From VBOC01 sp964512655 (GTDB lineage: Bacteria; Bacteroidota; Ignavibacteria; UBA10030; SZUA-254): a stretch of 64,000 nt of DNA. The notes under the pieces were generated by a model. The model searched no databases. It saw nothing but the letters and a program-made list of their open reading frames with translations, and was not told the DNA's origin. Position 1 is the stretch's first letter. Each line of letters begins with the position of its first letter. The translations under genes were made by a program, and so were the position numbers. The stretch spans positions 310,001 through 374,000 of the forward strand of contig CAZEJT010000003.1 of the NCBI GenBank assembly GCA_964512655.1, read 5' to 3'. Of the stretch, positions 1 to 8,897 are shown piece after piece.

Positions 1-1662
1 AATCCGACCCTGATCGAGCACGATAATCAGACCGGCGTCTTTGACGGTAGAGATGCGATGGCTGATGATGATGCTTGTCCGCCCCTGCATCATCGTCCGC
101 AGCCGTTTCAGGATTTCCTCCTCCGTGTACGTGTCGACGGACGAGAGAGCGTCATCAAGGATCAGAATCTTCGGATCGCGTATGACGGCCCGGGCGATGC
201 TCGTCCGCTGCTTCTGCCCGCCGGAGAGAGTGATGCCGCGCTCGCCGATCATCGTTTCAAATCCTTTAGGAAACTCCTCGACCTCCCGCGCGATCTGTGC
301 GACCTCGGCGGCGCGGCCGACATGGTCGACCGTTCCGTTATCGACGCCGTAGGAGATGTTTTCAAGCACGCTCTCTGAAAACAGAAATGTCTCCTGCTGG
401 ACGTACCCGATTTTACTGCGGAGGACTTCAAGCGGGATCTTTCTCACGTCCACACCGTCGATGAGCACCGCTCCCTCGGTCGCCTCATAAAGTCGCGGGA
501 CGAGATTAACGAGCGTCGACTTTCCCGATCCCGTATAGCCGACGATCGCCAGAGTTGTCCCCTTTGGGATCCGGAGATTGATGTCTTTGAGCGCCGGCGC
601 AGCTGCGTTCTTGTGCGTGAATGAGACGTTGCGGAATTCGATTGCCCCGTCAATGGTCTGGATCGTGGCATCGGTCCCGGCGGTATCCCTGATATCCGGA
701 ACCGCATCGTAAATCCTGGCAAGCCGGGCCATCGAGGCGGCGCCCTGCTGGAGGATATTTGTCACCCAGCCGAAGGCGATCATCGGCCAGATCAAAATGC
801 TGAGGTATCCGAGAAAAGCGGTGAGGGTGCCAAGCGTGATCGTACCTTCGATGACCTGCACTCCCCCAAAGTAGAGCGTGATCACAAGCGAGCATCCCAC
901 GAGCATGAACATGAGCGGCCACATCACCGATTGGATCTTTGCCAGGACCAGGTTCTTCTTGAGATAATCGAAGCTCAGTCCCCTGAAGCGTGCGATCTCA
1001 TACGCTTCGCGCACATAGGCCTTCACGATCCTGATCCCGGAGAGGTTTTCCTGAGCCCTCTGCGTGAGGAGCGAGAACTGCTCCTGCCTCGCTTCGAACT
1101 TCTTGTGGATGAGTTTGCCCAGATAATACACTGCGTACGATACGAAGGGCAGCGGAATGAGCGCTAGAAACGTCAGCTTCCAATCGGCCCAGAGCATCAT
1201 CGCAAGAGCCATCGAAAAGGTCATAAGGGTATCCGTGGGATACATGATGCCGGGCCCGAGCGCGTTCCTCACCGCGCTGATGTCGTTGGTGGCGTGGGCC
1301 ATCAGATCGCCGGTCGATGTATTCTGGAAGTATGACAGCGGCATTTTCTGGATGTGCCCGAGAAAATCGTTCCTGAGGTCGAACTCGATGTGGCGCGACA
1401 CGACGATGATGGTCTGCCGCGTGAGGAAGGTGAAAAAGCCCGCGATCAGCGAGAGACCGACAACGAACCCCGCGTACATGAGGAGTCCCGGCTCGTCTAT
1501 CTGCTTGGTTTCGAGCCCCAGTTTGAGTTTGTCGATCGCAAGCCCGATGAGGCGGGGTTGAAACACCGTGAAGACGTTGCTCATCACAACGGTCAGGAGT
1601 CCCCAGTAGACGGTGCTCCTGTACTTGCGCAGGTATGGTAAGAGTCGAAGGAGCGGTTTCAT
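1..1662 (-). CDS. ABC exporter, fused permease-ATPase (MsbA/MdlB-like), C-terminus cut by window edge
   Basis: The gene starts with ATG at 1662 and stays open to base 1, giving the first 554 residues. The N-terminal ~330 residues are hydrophobic and match a six-helix ABC exporter membrane domain. The ATPase domain carries Walker A GYTGSGKS (about residues 374-382), a Q-loop (IGYVQQETFLF), the signature LSGGQKQR (about 478), Walker B ILILDDALSSVD (about 498) and the switch histidine in IISHRIS. Only the last few dozen residues should be missing. This is a half-transporter that dimerises in the inner membrane and exports lipids or hydrophobic compounds with ATP; the substrate cannot be told. 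It lies downstream of serS on the same strand, separated by about 270 bp holding palindromic repeats, so it may have its own promoter. All catalytic motifs visible in the window are intact. Confidence 0.95.
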   Translation of the reverse strand, partial: MKPLLRLLPYLRKYRSTVYWGLLTVVMSNVFTVFQPRLIGLAIDKLKLGLETKQIDEPGLLMYAGFVVGLSLIAGFFTFLTRQTIIVVSRHIEFDLRNDFLGHIQKMPLSYFQNTSTGDLMAHATNDISAVRNALGPGIMYPTDTLMTFSMALAMMLWADWKLTFLALIPLPFVSYAVYYLGKLIHKKFEARQEQFSLLTQRAQENLSGIRIVKAYVREAYEIARFRGLSFDYLKKNLVLAKIQSVMWPLMFMLVGCSLVITLYFGGVQVIEGTITLGTLTAFLGYLSILIWPMIAFGWVTNILQQGAASMARLARIYDAVPDIRDTAGTDATIQTIDGAIEFRNVSFTHKNAAAPALKDINLRIPKGTTLAIVGYTGSGKSTLVNLVPRLYEATEGAVLIDGVDVRKIPLEVLRSKIGYVQQETFLFSESVLENISYGVDNGTVDHVGRAAEVAQIAREVEEFPKGFETMIGERGITLSGGQKQRTSIARAVIRDPKILILDDALSSVDTYTEEEILKRLRTMMQGRTSIIISHRISTVKDAGLIIVLDQGRI

Positions 1663-1815
1663 GCGGTTGGTCGAATGAACGAAGATAACTGAGCGCAGTC
1701 AGCCCTCACACGGCTGGACCGCGCGCAATTACCTCTATAAAAGATACGAAAGAGCGGGGAAAAAAGCAGGGAGGTCGTGTTGAGGGCTAACCAATCGCGT
1801 AAAACCTTGCAGATT

Positions 1816-1930
1816 CGGTAGGCGCAGGCTTGATCCCGCGCATCGTCGCGGGTTGACAACGCACCCTAAAGGGTGCGGCTACAAGAGATTCCAAACCGAA
1901 CTTTTGTAGCCGCGGGCTTCAGCGCGCGTC
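1816..1930. repeat. GC-rich palindromic (REP-like) repeat cluster
   Basis: Three related units lie head-to-head: CGGTAGGCGCAGGCTTGATC near 1816, GCACCCTAAAGGGTGCGGCT at 1861, and TTTTGTAGCCGCGGGCTTC at 1902. They match the family found again near 8.9, 13.6, 17.9, 21.6, 23.0 and 27.2 kb. The cluster fills most of the gap between the ABC exporter and serS. The rest of the gap (1663-1815) shows no gene. Confidence 0.75.
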
Positions 1931-1935
1931 ACAAG

Positions 1936-3201
1936 TCAGCCAATCACCTCAAACCCGGTATATTTGTGGAGGGCTTTGGGGACAACCACCTTTCCCTCCG
2001 GCGTCTGATAGTTCTCCAGCAACGCCGCGACAATGCGAGGAAGCGCAAGACCGGATCCGTTAAGGGTATGGACAAACTCAGGTTTGCCCCCTCCCCTTGG
2101 TCGGAACCTGACATTGATCCGCCGCGCCTGGAAGGCCTCGAAGTTGCTGATCGACGACACCTCAAGCCAGCGTTGCTGGCCGATGGACCATACTTCGAGG
2201 TCATATTTCTTCGACTGGGTGAAGCCCATGTCGCCCGTGCACATGAGGAGGACCCTGTACCGGAGCCCAAGCTTCTGCAGGAGATGTTCCCCGTCGGAGC
2301 GAAGCGCCTCGAGCTCGTTGTACGACACTCCTGGATGAACAAACTTCACAAGCTCCACCTTGTCGAACTGGTGCAGACGGTTCAGCCCCCGGACATCTTT
2401 ACCGTACGAGCCGGCTTCACGCCTGAAGCAGGGAGTGTACGCGCAGTACTTGACCGGGAGATCCTGTTCCGAGAGAATCTCGTCTCGGTGAAAATTTGTA
2501 ACGGGGACTTCTGCAGTTGGTACAAGGTAAAGCTCGTCCTTCGGCACTGTGTACATCAGATCTTCCTTGTCCGGAAGCTGGCCGGTGCCCGTTGCGCTGG
2601 CGGTATTGATCATCAGCGGAGGTTGAAGCTCGCGGTACCCGCGCGACGCAGCCTCATCGAGGAAGAAATTGATGAGCGCGCGCTGCAATCTTGCCCCCTG
2701 CCCCACGTACACCGGAAACCCCGCTCCTGTTATCCGGGCGCCCCTGTCGAAATCGATGATCCCAAGTTTCGCCGCCAGATCCCAGTGAGTCTGCGGCTTG
2801 AAATCGATTGAAGGCGCCTCGCCCCAGGTGGCAATCTCCTGGTTGTCGGAGGACTTGCTTCCTACGGGGACCGAGGGGTGCGGGATATTCGGCAGAAGCA
2901 TCATGAGCCGAGTGACAGATTCCTCAAGCCGCTTCTGGTCCTCTTCGAGGGCCTTGATCTGACTCTTCACTATTTCCACTTCCGCAAGTGCGGAGGAGGC
3001 ATCCTTCCCTTCCCGTTTCAGTTTTCCGATCTGCTCCGAAGCCACGTTGCGTTTTGCTTTCAAGGCTTCGTTCCTTGTGAGAAGTCCGCGCAGCTCCGCG
3101 TCAAACTTGAGAAGTTCGTCGACATGGTCTGTCTCACCCTTTTTCTTTATTCCTTCCTTTACGAGGTCGGGGTGGTCGCGGATGAATTTTATGTCAAGCA
3201 T
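1936..3201 (-). CDS. serS: Seryl-tRNA synthetase
   Basis: This 421-residue protein is the usual length for bacterial SerRS. The N-terminal ~110 residues form the long antiparallel coiled-coil arm that grips tRNA-Ser (charged heptads from DELLKFDAELRGL through KRLEESVTRL). The class II catalytic core follows, with motif 2 FRREAGSYGKDVRGL near residue 260 and motif 3 GSGLALPR near 382. It charges tRNA-Ser, and tRNA-Sec if present, with serine in the cytoplasm. The start at MLDIKFIRDHPD is typical for the family. It begins 3 bp after the stop of the RmlD-like gene and is the last gene of the lysine/purine operon before a repeat-filled gap. Confidence 0.98.
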   Translation of the reverse strand: MLDIKFIRDHPDLVKEGIKKKGETDHVDELLKFDAELRGLLTRNEALKAKRNVASEQIGKLKREGKDASSALAEVEIVKSQIKALEEDQKRLEESVTRLMMLLPNIPHPSVPVGSKSSDNQEIATWGEAPSIDFKPQTHWDLAAKLGIIDFDRGARITGAGFPVYVGQGARLQRALINFFLDEAASRGYRELQPPLMINTASATGTGQLPDKEDLMYTVPKDELYLVPTAEVPVTNFHRDEILSEQDLPVKYCAYTPCFRREAGSYGKDVRGLNRLHQFDKVELVKFVHPGVSYNELEALRSDGEHLLQKLGLRYRVLLMCTGDMGFTQSKKYDLEVWSIGQQRWLEVSSISNFEAFQARRINVRFRPRGGGKPEFVHTLNGSGLALPRIVAALLENYQTPEGKVVVPKALHKYTGFEVIG

Positions 3202-3204
3202 CGG

Positions 3205-4143
3205 TTACTTTACAACTCCCTCTTGTTTGTAGTTCGTGGCCAGCTGGTTTTTCAGGACCGTCAGGCCGTGCTTCATTCCCGACATCTTGATGTCGAGATC
3301 GGTCTGCGCCTTGAGCGTGATGAATCCCGACTTCATGGGCCGGGGGGCCGGCTGCTTGAGCGTCGAGGTCTTTATCGCAGTGACATATTTCTTGTTGAGA
3401 TCAAAGATCTCGGCGAGCATCACTGCAAAATCGTAACGGCTCACAAGATCGGAACCAGAGACATGGTACAAGCCCTGGCGCCCGAGCTCTACAACCTTGA
3501 TGATCGCAAATGCGAGATCGTCTGCTAGCGTGGGGTTTCCCATCTGGTCGTCGACGACACGAATCGGCCTGCCGTCCTTCAGGCTATTCATCACCCAGAG
3601 TGCGAAATTACTCTTGACATTGTAGCCCGCTCCGTAGAGGATCATCGTCCTGATGATCGTATTGGCCACCCCGCTCGTCCTGATCACGTTCTCGCTCGCC
3701 AGCTTCGTCCGCCCGTAGTAGCTCACGGGGTTCGGGCGATCGATCTCGTTGTACGGTCCGTTCTTTCCGTCGAACACATAGTCTGTCGAGATATGAACCA
3801 GGTGGGAGCCCGAGAGCTTGGCCGCCTGAACCAGATTCTCGACGCTGACGACGTTCGCCTTCCATGCGGCCTCGCGGTCCGTCTCGCATTTATCGACGTT
3901 CGTCATCGCGGCCGTGTTGATGATGACGTCGGGCTCGATCTCATCGACAACGCCGCGCACCTCCTGCTTGTCCGACACGTCGAGCCGGCGGTAGGCCAGC
4001 ACTTCGTCCTGGAAGACCGACTGCTCCTGCCGCGAGGTAAGGAGAAGGTTATAGTTGTTGGATCTTGAGAGAAGCTCCACGACCTTCTGGCCGAGAAGCC
4101 CGTTGCTCCCCGTAACGATAACACGCTTGACCGCCGATTTCAC
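3205..4143 (-). CDS. RmlD-like NAD(P)-dependent sugar-nucleotide reductase (extended SDR)
   Basis: This 312-residue Rossmann protein has the N-terminal dinucleotide motif GSNGLLGQ, the ISTDYVFDG segment and the catalytic pair in SYYGRTK (YxxxK), all typical of dTDP-4-dehydrorhamnose reductase and close relatives. The GTG start at 4143 overlaps the dapD stop by 4 bp (GTGA), so translation is probably coupled. RmlD makes dTDP-rhamnose for surface polysaccharide, but no rmlA, rmlB or rmlC is nearby, so the exact substrate is inferred only from the family. Placement inside a lysine operon may simply reflect loose operon composition. A housekeeping sugar-nucleotide or SAM-pathway reductase (the RmlD-like MAT2B type) cannot be excluded. 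Confidence 0.85.
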   Translation of the reverse strand: MKSAVKRVIVTGSNGLLGQKVVELLSRSNNYNLLLTSRQEQSVFQDEVLAYRRLDVSDKQEVRGVVDEIEPDVIINTAAMTNVDKCETDREAAWKANVVSVENLVQAAKLSGSHLVHISTDYVFDGKNGPYNEIDRPNPVSYYGRTKLASENVIRTSGVANTIIRTMILYGAGYNVKSNFALWVMNSLKDGRPIRVVDDQMGNPTLADDLAFAIIKVVELGRQGLYHVSGSDLVSRYDFAVMLAEIFDLNKKYVTAIKTSTLKQPAPRPMKSGFITLKAQTDLDIKMSGMKHGLTVLKNQLATNYKQEGVVK

Positions 4144-4973
4144 CGAAGGCTTTCTTCGAGAACCGTCGCGGCGTCTGTCTTCTCGTCACGGTATTTGATG
4201 ATGATCGGTGCGTAGATCGAGAGGTGGTGTTCTTTCGCGAAGGGATTATTGATGTGGCGGTTTCCGGGGATGACGACTGCGCGCTCGGGGATGACAAGCG
4301 ACCCGTTGTTGGATTTCTTGTGGACTGTTTCGTTGACCAGGTCATAGACGGGGGTCGACCCTGTAAGGATCACGCCCGCGCCGATGACCGCTCCCCGCTT
4401 GACGATCGTTCCTTCATAAATGCCGCAATTGCCCCCGATGAACACGTCGTCTTCCACGATCACAGGCATGGAGCCGACAGGTTCAAGCACTCCGCCGATC
4501 TGCGACGCCGCGCTCAGGTGAACGCGCTTCCCGACCTGCGCGCAGGAACCCACGAGCGCGTGGGAATCTATCATCGTGTGTTCCCCGAGATATGCCCCGA
4601 TATTGATATAGGACGGGGGCATGATGACGACTCCGGGTCCGATAAAGCACCCGTCCCTCGCCGCAGTTCCTCCCGCAACGATTCGGACCCCGTCTGCATC
4701 GGAGAATCGTTTGAGGTGCATCGTGTCCTTGTCGAAGAACGAGAAGGCCGACCCCGAGTGGATCTCGGCGATCCGTCCGACGCGGAATGCCAGGAGGATT
4801 CCCTTCTTCACCCACGCATTCACTCGCCACTTGTTTCCGTCGTACTCGGCGGCACGGGCCCTCCCATTGTTGAGCAGCGCCTTGAGAAGGTCCACGGCCT
4901 CAACGGCATCGTCGCGGTCCACTTTTTCGATCGGCAGCTCATAGAGCCGGAGGATTTTCTCCCTGAGAATCAT
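4140..4973 (-). CDS. dapD: 2,3,4,5-tetrahydropyridine-2,6-dicarboxylate N-succinyltransferase
   Basis: The 277-residue protein is close to E. coli DapD in length. It has an N-terminal helical region and then a left-handed beta-helix built of hexapeptide repeats, from about GVVIMPPSYINIGAYLG through VGKRVHLSAA and ending near GTIVKRGAVIGAGV. It transfers succinyl from succinyl-CoA to tetrahydrodipicolinate in the succinylase branch of lysine and meso-diaminopimelate synthesis. The ATG at 4973 is 1 bp after the dapA stop, and its stop overlaps the next gene. Having dapB, dapA and dapD together gives three consecutive steps of the pathway. The desuccinylase and aminotransferase (DapE, DapC) are not in this window. 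Confidence 0.96.
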   Translation of the reverse strand: MILREKILRLYELPIEKVDRDDAVEAVDLLKALLNNGRARAAEYDGNKWRVNAWVKKGILLAFRVGRIAEIHSGSAFSFFDKDTMHLKRFSDADGVRIVAGGTAARDGCFIGPGVVIMPPSYINIGAYLGEHTMIDSHALVGSCAQVGKRVHLSAASQIGGVLEPVGSMPVIVEDDVFIGGNCGIYEGTIVKRGAVIGAGVILTGSTPVYDLVNETVHKKSNNGSLVIPERAVVIPGNRHINNPFAKEHHLSIYAPIIIKYRDEKTDAATVLEESLR

Positions 4974-4974
4974 A

Positions 4975-5871
4975 TTAGTCGATCAGATCGAGATCGGCCA
5001 GGATTTTCTTCAGCGCCGGGCGGTGCTTTTCGCTCAGCGGTACCAGTGGCAGCCTGTACTGCTCCTTGATGTACCCCATCGCTGCGAGTGCAGCTTTGAC
5101 GGGTATCGGGCTCGATTCGACGAAGTTGAAATTCATGAGGGGAAGGAGACGCTCCTGGAGTTTCAGGGCATCCTCGTTATCGCCCTTCAGGCTGAGCCGT
5201 ACCATGTCTGAGAACATCCGGGGAGCCTCGTTCGACACGACGGAGACGACGCCGTCCGCGCCCAGGGCGACGAGCGGAAGCGTAATCGAATCATCCCCCG
5301 ACCACATTCCGAATCCCTTCTCCCGATTTTTCAGGATCTCCATTATCTGCGTGAAGTTGCCGGAGGCCTCCTTGATCCCCGCGACCTGAGGGATCTTCTC
5401 AAAGATCCGGAGCGTCGTGGCCGCCTCGATGTTTCCCGCCGTTCTTCCGGGGACGTTGTAGACGATGATGGGGGCATCGACCGCATCCGCGATGGCCTGA
5501 TAGTGCCTGAAGTACCCCTCCTGAGTCGGCTTATTATAGTACGGAGCCACCGACAGTATTCCGTCTGCCCCGGCTTTCATGGCCTTCTTGCTGAGCGAGA
5601 TCGCCTTGGCAGTCGAGTTGCTTCCGGCGCCGGCGATTACCTTCACGCGTTTGCGTGCCTGATCGACTACGATACCGATCACCTCGGCCTGTTCGTCATC
5701 CGTCAGAGTAACACTCTCACCGGTCGTGCCGGTGGGAAGGAGCGCCTCAACCCCGCCTTCGATCTGGAAATCGACGAGTTTCCGTAGCGCCTTTTCGTCG
5801 ATCTCTCCTTTGTTGTTGAACGGGGTTACAAGCGCGGTGCCCGTCCCCGTGAACAGCAGTTTCTTTTTCAT
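4975..5871 (-). CDS. dapA: 4-hydroxy-tetrahydrodipicolinate synthase
   Basis: The chosen ATG at 5871 overlaps the dapB stop as ATGA and gives 298 residues, the normal DapA length; the frame is open for 19 further codons upstream but these run inside dapB. Visible active-site parts are GTTGES, the tyrosine in YNVPGRT and the Schiff-base lysine in AGIKEAS. It condenses pyruvate with aspartate semialdehyde, the first committed step to lysine and diaminopimelate. It is a cytoplasmic TIM barrel, usually a tetramer. The gene sits between dapB and dapD in pathway order and is translationally coupled to both. Confidence 0.97.
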   Translation of the reverse strand: MKKKLLFTGTGTALVTPFNNKGEIDEKALRKLVDFQIEGGVEALLPTGTTGESVTLTDDEQAEVIGIVVDQARKRVKVIAGAGSNSTAKAISLSKKAMKAGADGILSVAPYYNKPTQEGYFRHYQAIADAVDAPIIVYNVPGRTAGNIEAATTLRIFEKIPQVAGIKEASGNFTQIMEILKNREKGFGMWSGDDSITLPLVALGADGVVSVVSNEAPRMFSDMVRLSLKGDNEDALKLQERLLPLMNFNFVESSPIPVKAALAAMGYIKEQYRLPLVPLSEKHRPALKKILADLDLID

Positions 5872-6608
5872 GACTGTGAACTCATTACGTCCTTCATCGT
5901 GTACCAGCCCTTCTTCCCGTTGAGCCATTCCGCCGCGACAAGCGCGCCGAGAGCAAAGCCGCTCCTGTTCTTAGCGGTGTGGACAAGTTCGATGCAGTCG
6001 GCATCCGAGTCGAACAGCACTGTGTGCTTGCCAACCGCGGCGCCAATCCGGGTCGAGACCACCTGCAGTCGATCCTTTGCAATAGCCTTTTGAGGCGTCC
6101 CGAAGAGCAGCTCTTTCTTCTTGCGGGAATTTTGAAGAATGGTCTGCCCGATGGAGAGAGCAGTGCCGCTCGGACTGTCGGGTTTGTCGCGGTGGTGAAC
6201 TTCTCCGATGGCAACGTCGTATTCTTCAAACTTATCGAACATCTTCGAAGCCGTTCCGGCCAGCTGCAGGAAAATATTCATGCCAAGCGAGAAGTTGGCC
6301 GAATAGAGACAGCCGATCTTCTTTGCTTTGACAAGTGTTTCGAGCTCCTTCACCTGGTTGTACCAGCCGGTTGTGCCCTCGACAATGTTTTTTCCGCACT
6401 CCGCGGCCGCTTTGATATTCCAGGGGGCCACTTCGGGCGTCGAGAAATCGATGCAGACGTCGACGTCCTTCAATGATTGTCTTGTGAGAGCCTTGCCCCG
6501 CTCATTGCCCTTTTCAGTGAAGATGCGTTTTACGGTGATCCCCCGGCCAGGCGCGAGCCGCTCGAGTTCTTTTCCCATTTTGCCGTGACCGATCAGCGCG
6601 ACATTCAT
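5868..6608 (-). CDS. dapB: 4-hydroxy-tetrahydrodipicolinate reductase
   Basis: A 246-residue protein with the N-terminal nucleotide-binding loop GHGKMGK and the catalytic segment EVHHRDKPDSPSGTA, in which the histidine pair and the lysine are conserved. It reduces the DapA product with NAD(P)H to tetrahydrodipicolinate. The start ATG shares one base with the stop of the upstream kinase (TGATG), and the stop overlaps dapA (ATGA), so three genes are read through without gaps. Length and motifs are ordinary for the family, and nothing suggests loss of function. Confidence 0.96.
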   Translation of the reverse strand: MNVALIGHGKMGKELERLAPGRGITVKRIFTEKGNERGKALTRQSLKDVDVCIDFSTPEVAPWNIKAAAECGKNIVEGTTGWYNQVKELETLVKAKKIGCLYSANFSLGMNIFLQLAGTASKMFDKFEEYDVAIGEVHHRDKPDSPSGTALSIGQTILQNSRKKKELLFGTPQKAIAKDRLQVVSTRIGAAVGKHTVLFDSDADCIELVHTAKNRSGFALGALVAAEWLNGKKGWYTMKDVMSSQS

Positions 6609-7543
6609 CAGTTCGCCTCCTCCGCCGCTGTTTCGGCCAGCCGGAAGGATGAGATCCTATCGATGTCCTGCGATCCCGCCAGTCCGGCATTCAGGGCTGC
6701 CACTTTGTTCGCAAAGTAGACGGAAGATTCGATATCCCGCGATTTCGCGAAGTGCGCACAGTACGCCGCGCCGAACACGTCCCCGCAACCCGTTGGATCC
6801 GGAGAACTCGCTATTTGCAATCCCGGTACTTCCACCCGGTGCATATGTTTGTGCTCATCGATGAACGCCGTGCACCCTCGTTCGCCCCGGGTGATGAGGA
6901 GGGCTTGCGTATCGAGCGCGAGCGTATGGTTTGCGAGCGACGTTTCGTTCAGCTGATCGGGTGAGAGTATCGCGGCCTCTTCCTCGTTCAGCTGAGCAGC
7001 ATGGAGCATGAAGAGCCACCGGCGCCACAAGTCCACGGGGCGATGGAACCGAGTATAGTCTTCCTTGATTCCGAGCGTCAGGCTGTGAACGTCGAGATAG
7101 AGTGGGGTATTCGCCTCGCGCACCTCCATGCGGATCTCGTCGAACGTATCGAGGGTGATGTCAAATCCTGAAATCATATTGACCAATACCAGGTCCGCAT
7201 CAAGATGCGGTCGGATTCGCTTCAGGGGAATCGGCTCGGAGATGTTCTTCGAGCATTCGGTACGCTCCGATGTGCTCGAGTAGATGAGACGCACATGGTT
7301 CGTCGGCCCGCTGAATTGATAAATCTCGGATGCATCGATGTTTGGATACGCCTTCAGCCGCCCCATCAGCGCATCGTAGTCCTCTTTCCCCACCCCGAAT
7401 ACCGGAGCGACCGTATCGGCGGGCCCCAGAAGATTTGCAAGCGTGGCGACGGAGAAGAAGATTCCGCCGTAACTCTGCGTCTCGCTGCCGTCAGGATGCT
7501 GGATCACGTCGAGGCAAAGATGTCCGATGACAGTAATCTTCAT
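6608..7543 (-). CDS. PfkB-family carbohydrate/nucleoside kinase
   Basis: The start is set at the ATG at 7543 (MKITVIGHLCLDVI, a standard ribokinase-fold beginning), giving 311 residues. The frame stays open for 112 codons further upstream, but these lie antisense-like within purE and have no ribokinase character. The C-terminal PfkB signature DPTGCGDVFGAAY holds the catalytic aspartate (GCGD in place of the common GAGD). A GG near residue 30 (SYGGIFFSVA) fits the substrate-binding start. The kinase phosphorylates a sugar or nucleoside in the cytoplasm; the substrate is not predictable. It lies between purE (37 bp upstream) and dapB (1-bp overlap), so it is probably co-expressed with them. Confidence 0.88.
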   Translation of the reverse strand: MKITVIGHLCLDVIQHPDGSETQSYGGIFFSVATLANLLGPADTVAPVFGVGKEDYDALMGRLKAYPNIDASEIYQFSGPTNHVRLIYSSTSERTECSKNISEPIPLKRIRPHLDADLVLVNMISGFDITLDTFDEIRMEVREANTPLYLDVHSLTLGIKEDYTRFHRPVDLWRRWLFMLHAAQLNEEEAAILSPDQLNETSLANHTLALDTQALLITRGERGCTAFIDEHKHMHRVEVPGLQIASSPDPTGCGDVFGAAYCAHFAKSRDIESSVYFANKVAALNAGLAGSQDIDRISSFRLAETAAEEAN

Positions 7544-7580
7544 AATAGTGGGGCGTCCCCTGCCGATTCCATGATTGGAG

Positions 7581-8039
7581 TCAAAAGGAGGAGTTGTTCT
7601 TGCGGAATTCGGCGAGGCGCTGCTTGACGGTAGAGTTCGATAATGCGAGGATCTCTGCCGCAAGGACTGCCGCGTTTTTGGCCCCCGCGCCGCCGATGGC
7701 GACTGTCGCGACGGGGACGCCGGCCGGCATCTGCACAATGCTGTACAGCGCATCGACCCCATGAAGCTCTGAGCCGGATAGAGGGACTCCGATGACAGGG
7801 AGCGTGGTGAGTGAAGCGCAGAACCCGGGGAGGTGAGCGGCCATCCCCGCCGCCGCAATGATAATCTTGAAGCCATCACCCTCTGCTTTCTTGACCATCG
7901 CCGCGGTTTCTTCTGGCTTACGGTGTGCCGATGATATCCGCATCTCGCTTGTGATTCCGAATTTCGTCAGATAATCTGACGAGTTTCGCATCACCTCTTC
8001 ATCGCTCTTGCTTCCAAGCAGTATGAGGACTTCGGGCAT
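7581..8039 (-). CDS. purE: N5-carboxyaminoimidazole ribonucleotide mutase (PurE)
   Basis: With the ATG at 8039 the product is 152 residues, starting MPEVLILLGSKSD, the standard PurE length and beginning. The frame is open 24 codons further, but those run back into the HisA-like gene. Conserved blocks are LGSKSDEEVM, SAHRKPEE (catalytic histidine) and AAAGMAAHLPG. It moves the carboxyl group from N5-CAIR to CAIR in de novo purine synthesis. Class I PurE normally works after PurK; no purK is in the window. It follows the HisA-like gene by 11 bp. Confidence 0.96.
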   Translation of the reverse strand: MPEVLILLGSKSDEEVMRNSSDYLTKFGITSEMRISSAHRKPEETAAMVKKAEGDGFKIIIAAAGMAAHLPGFCASLTTLPVIGVPLSGSELHGVDALYSIVQMPAGVPVATVAIGGAGAKNAAVLAAEILALSNSTVKQRLAEFRKNNSSF

Positions 8040-8050
8040 ACCGGTTTTAT

Positions 8051-8803
8051 TCAGACCTTTGCTGTGTAAGGATAATTGCTTGCCTCGCAGCGCCGCCAGA
8101 GGCCCTGGCATGCGAAGCTGTTTTCGTATAACGCCCTGCCGATGATCACGGAATCGATTCCGTAGGGTTCAAGTTCCTGGAGGCGCAGAAGGTCCTGGAG
8201 GTCTGAGATCCCGCCGGATGCCGTGACGCGCATTCCGGTTTTCTCCGCAAGATCGCGCATGGCGGTCAGGTTAGGTTCCCTCCTGTCGCCCTCGCCGATA
8301 ATGTCGTGATAAACGATGCGCCTGAACCCTAACCGCTTGCCGTTGAGCGCTACCGTCATTGCGGTCAAGCCCGAGCTCACATTCCACCCCTTCGCCTTTA
8401 CGATACCCTCCTGCGCATCGATGCCGAGGATCACCTTGCTCGGCCCGAACGTCTCAATTGCGCGCTTGGCCGAATCAGGGTCGACAATCAGCATCGTCCC
8501 CAGGACTACCCGATAGATTCCTGCGTCCAGAGCCCGATTCACTTCTTCGACCGTGCGCAATCCCCCGCCGAGCGTAATCGGGATATCGACGCTATTGACC
8601 ATGCGGGTGATAGCTTCGAAGTTTACCATCCGCCCTGCGATCGCTGCGTCGATGTCGGTGACGTGAAGGGCTTTTGCATTCTCCTTCCGCCACAACTTTG
8701 CCATCTCAACCGGATCATCAGTGGAGAGAGAGCCACCGAGCCCATGGACCCTCCGCACGCACACACCGTTTCTGATTTCTATGGCAGGGACGAGAAGAAG
8801 CAT
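8051..8803 (-). CDS. HisA-like (beta/alpha)8-barrel isomerase with altered active-site residues
   Basis: The 250-residue protein aligns by eye over its full length with HisA (ProFAR isomerase): LVPAIEIRNGVCVRR at the N-terminus, the phosphate-binding ITLGGGLRT, GIDAQEG in the middle, SGGISDL and the final VIIGRALYE. HisA catalysis uses an aspartate in strand 1 (AID), which is glutamate here (AIE). The strand-5 aspartate (GID) remains. The TDI..DGT segment of canonical HisA reads HDIIGEGD. No other histidine gene is nearby; it heads a purE/lysine operon. It is either a divergent true HisA or a paralog with another phosphorylated-ribose substrate. The start is the ATG at 8801-8803. Confidence 0.8.
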   Translation of the reverse strand: MLLLVPAIEIRNGVCVRRVHGLGGSLSTDDPVEMAKLWRKENAKALHVTDIDAAIAGRMVNFEAITRMVNSVDIPITLGGGLRTVEEVNRALDAGIYRVVLGTMLIVDPDSAKRAIETFGPSKVILGIDAQEGIVKAKGWNVSSGLTAMTVALNGKRLGFRRIVYHDIIGEGDRREPNLTAMRDLAEKTGMRVTASGGISDLQDLLRLQELEPYGIDSVIIGRALYENSFACQGLWRRCEASNYPYTAKV

Positions 8804-8857
8804 GAATATTGCCCAAAGGATGAACCAAAATGCACAAATTTCCCCTGAAATTCAAAA

Positions 8858-8887
8858 CTGGTGTCACGGTGTGGACCGTGACACCAG
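8858..8887. repeat. 30-bp perfect-arm palindrome, family 2
   Basis: Arms CTGGTGTCACGGT and ACCGTGACACCAG (13 bp each) surround a GTGG centre. The same arms recur at 17962-17991 around CCGG. Both copies lie next to a family 1 REP-like unit, so the two appear to be parts of one composite repeat. Confidence 0.8.
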
Positions 8888-8897
8888 CGTGGAATAT

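Noticed and set aside
1873..2811. 312-codon plus-strand frame
   Set aside because: It is antisense to serS, whose protein matches the family end to end; the antisense product has no recognisable pattern.
4224..5069. 281-codon plus-strand frame
   Set aside because: It is antisense to dapD and the end of dapA, with a composition typical of GC-rich shadow frames.
7544..7879. 112-codon N-terminal extension of the PfkB-family kinase
   Set aside because: The extension overlaps purE and has an Arg/Ser/Pro-rich shadow-frame composition. The kinase fold begins at the ATG at 7543.
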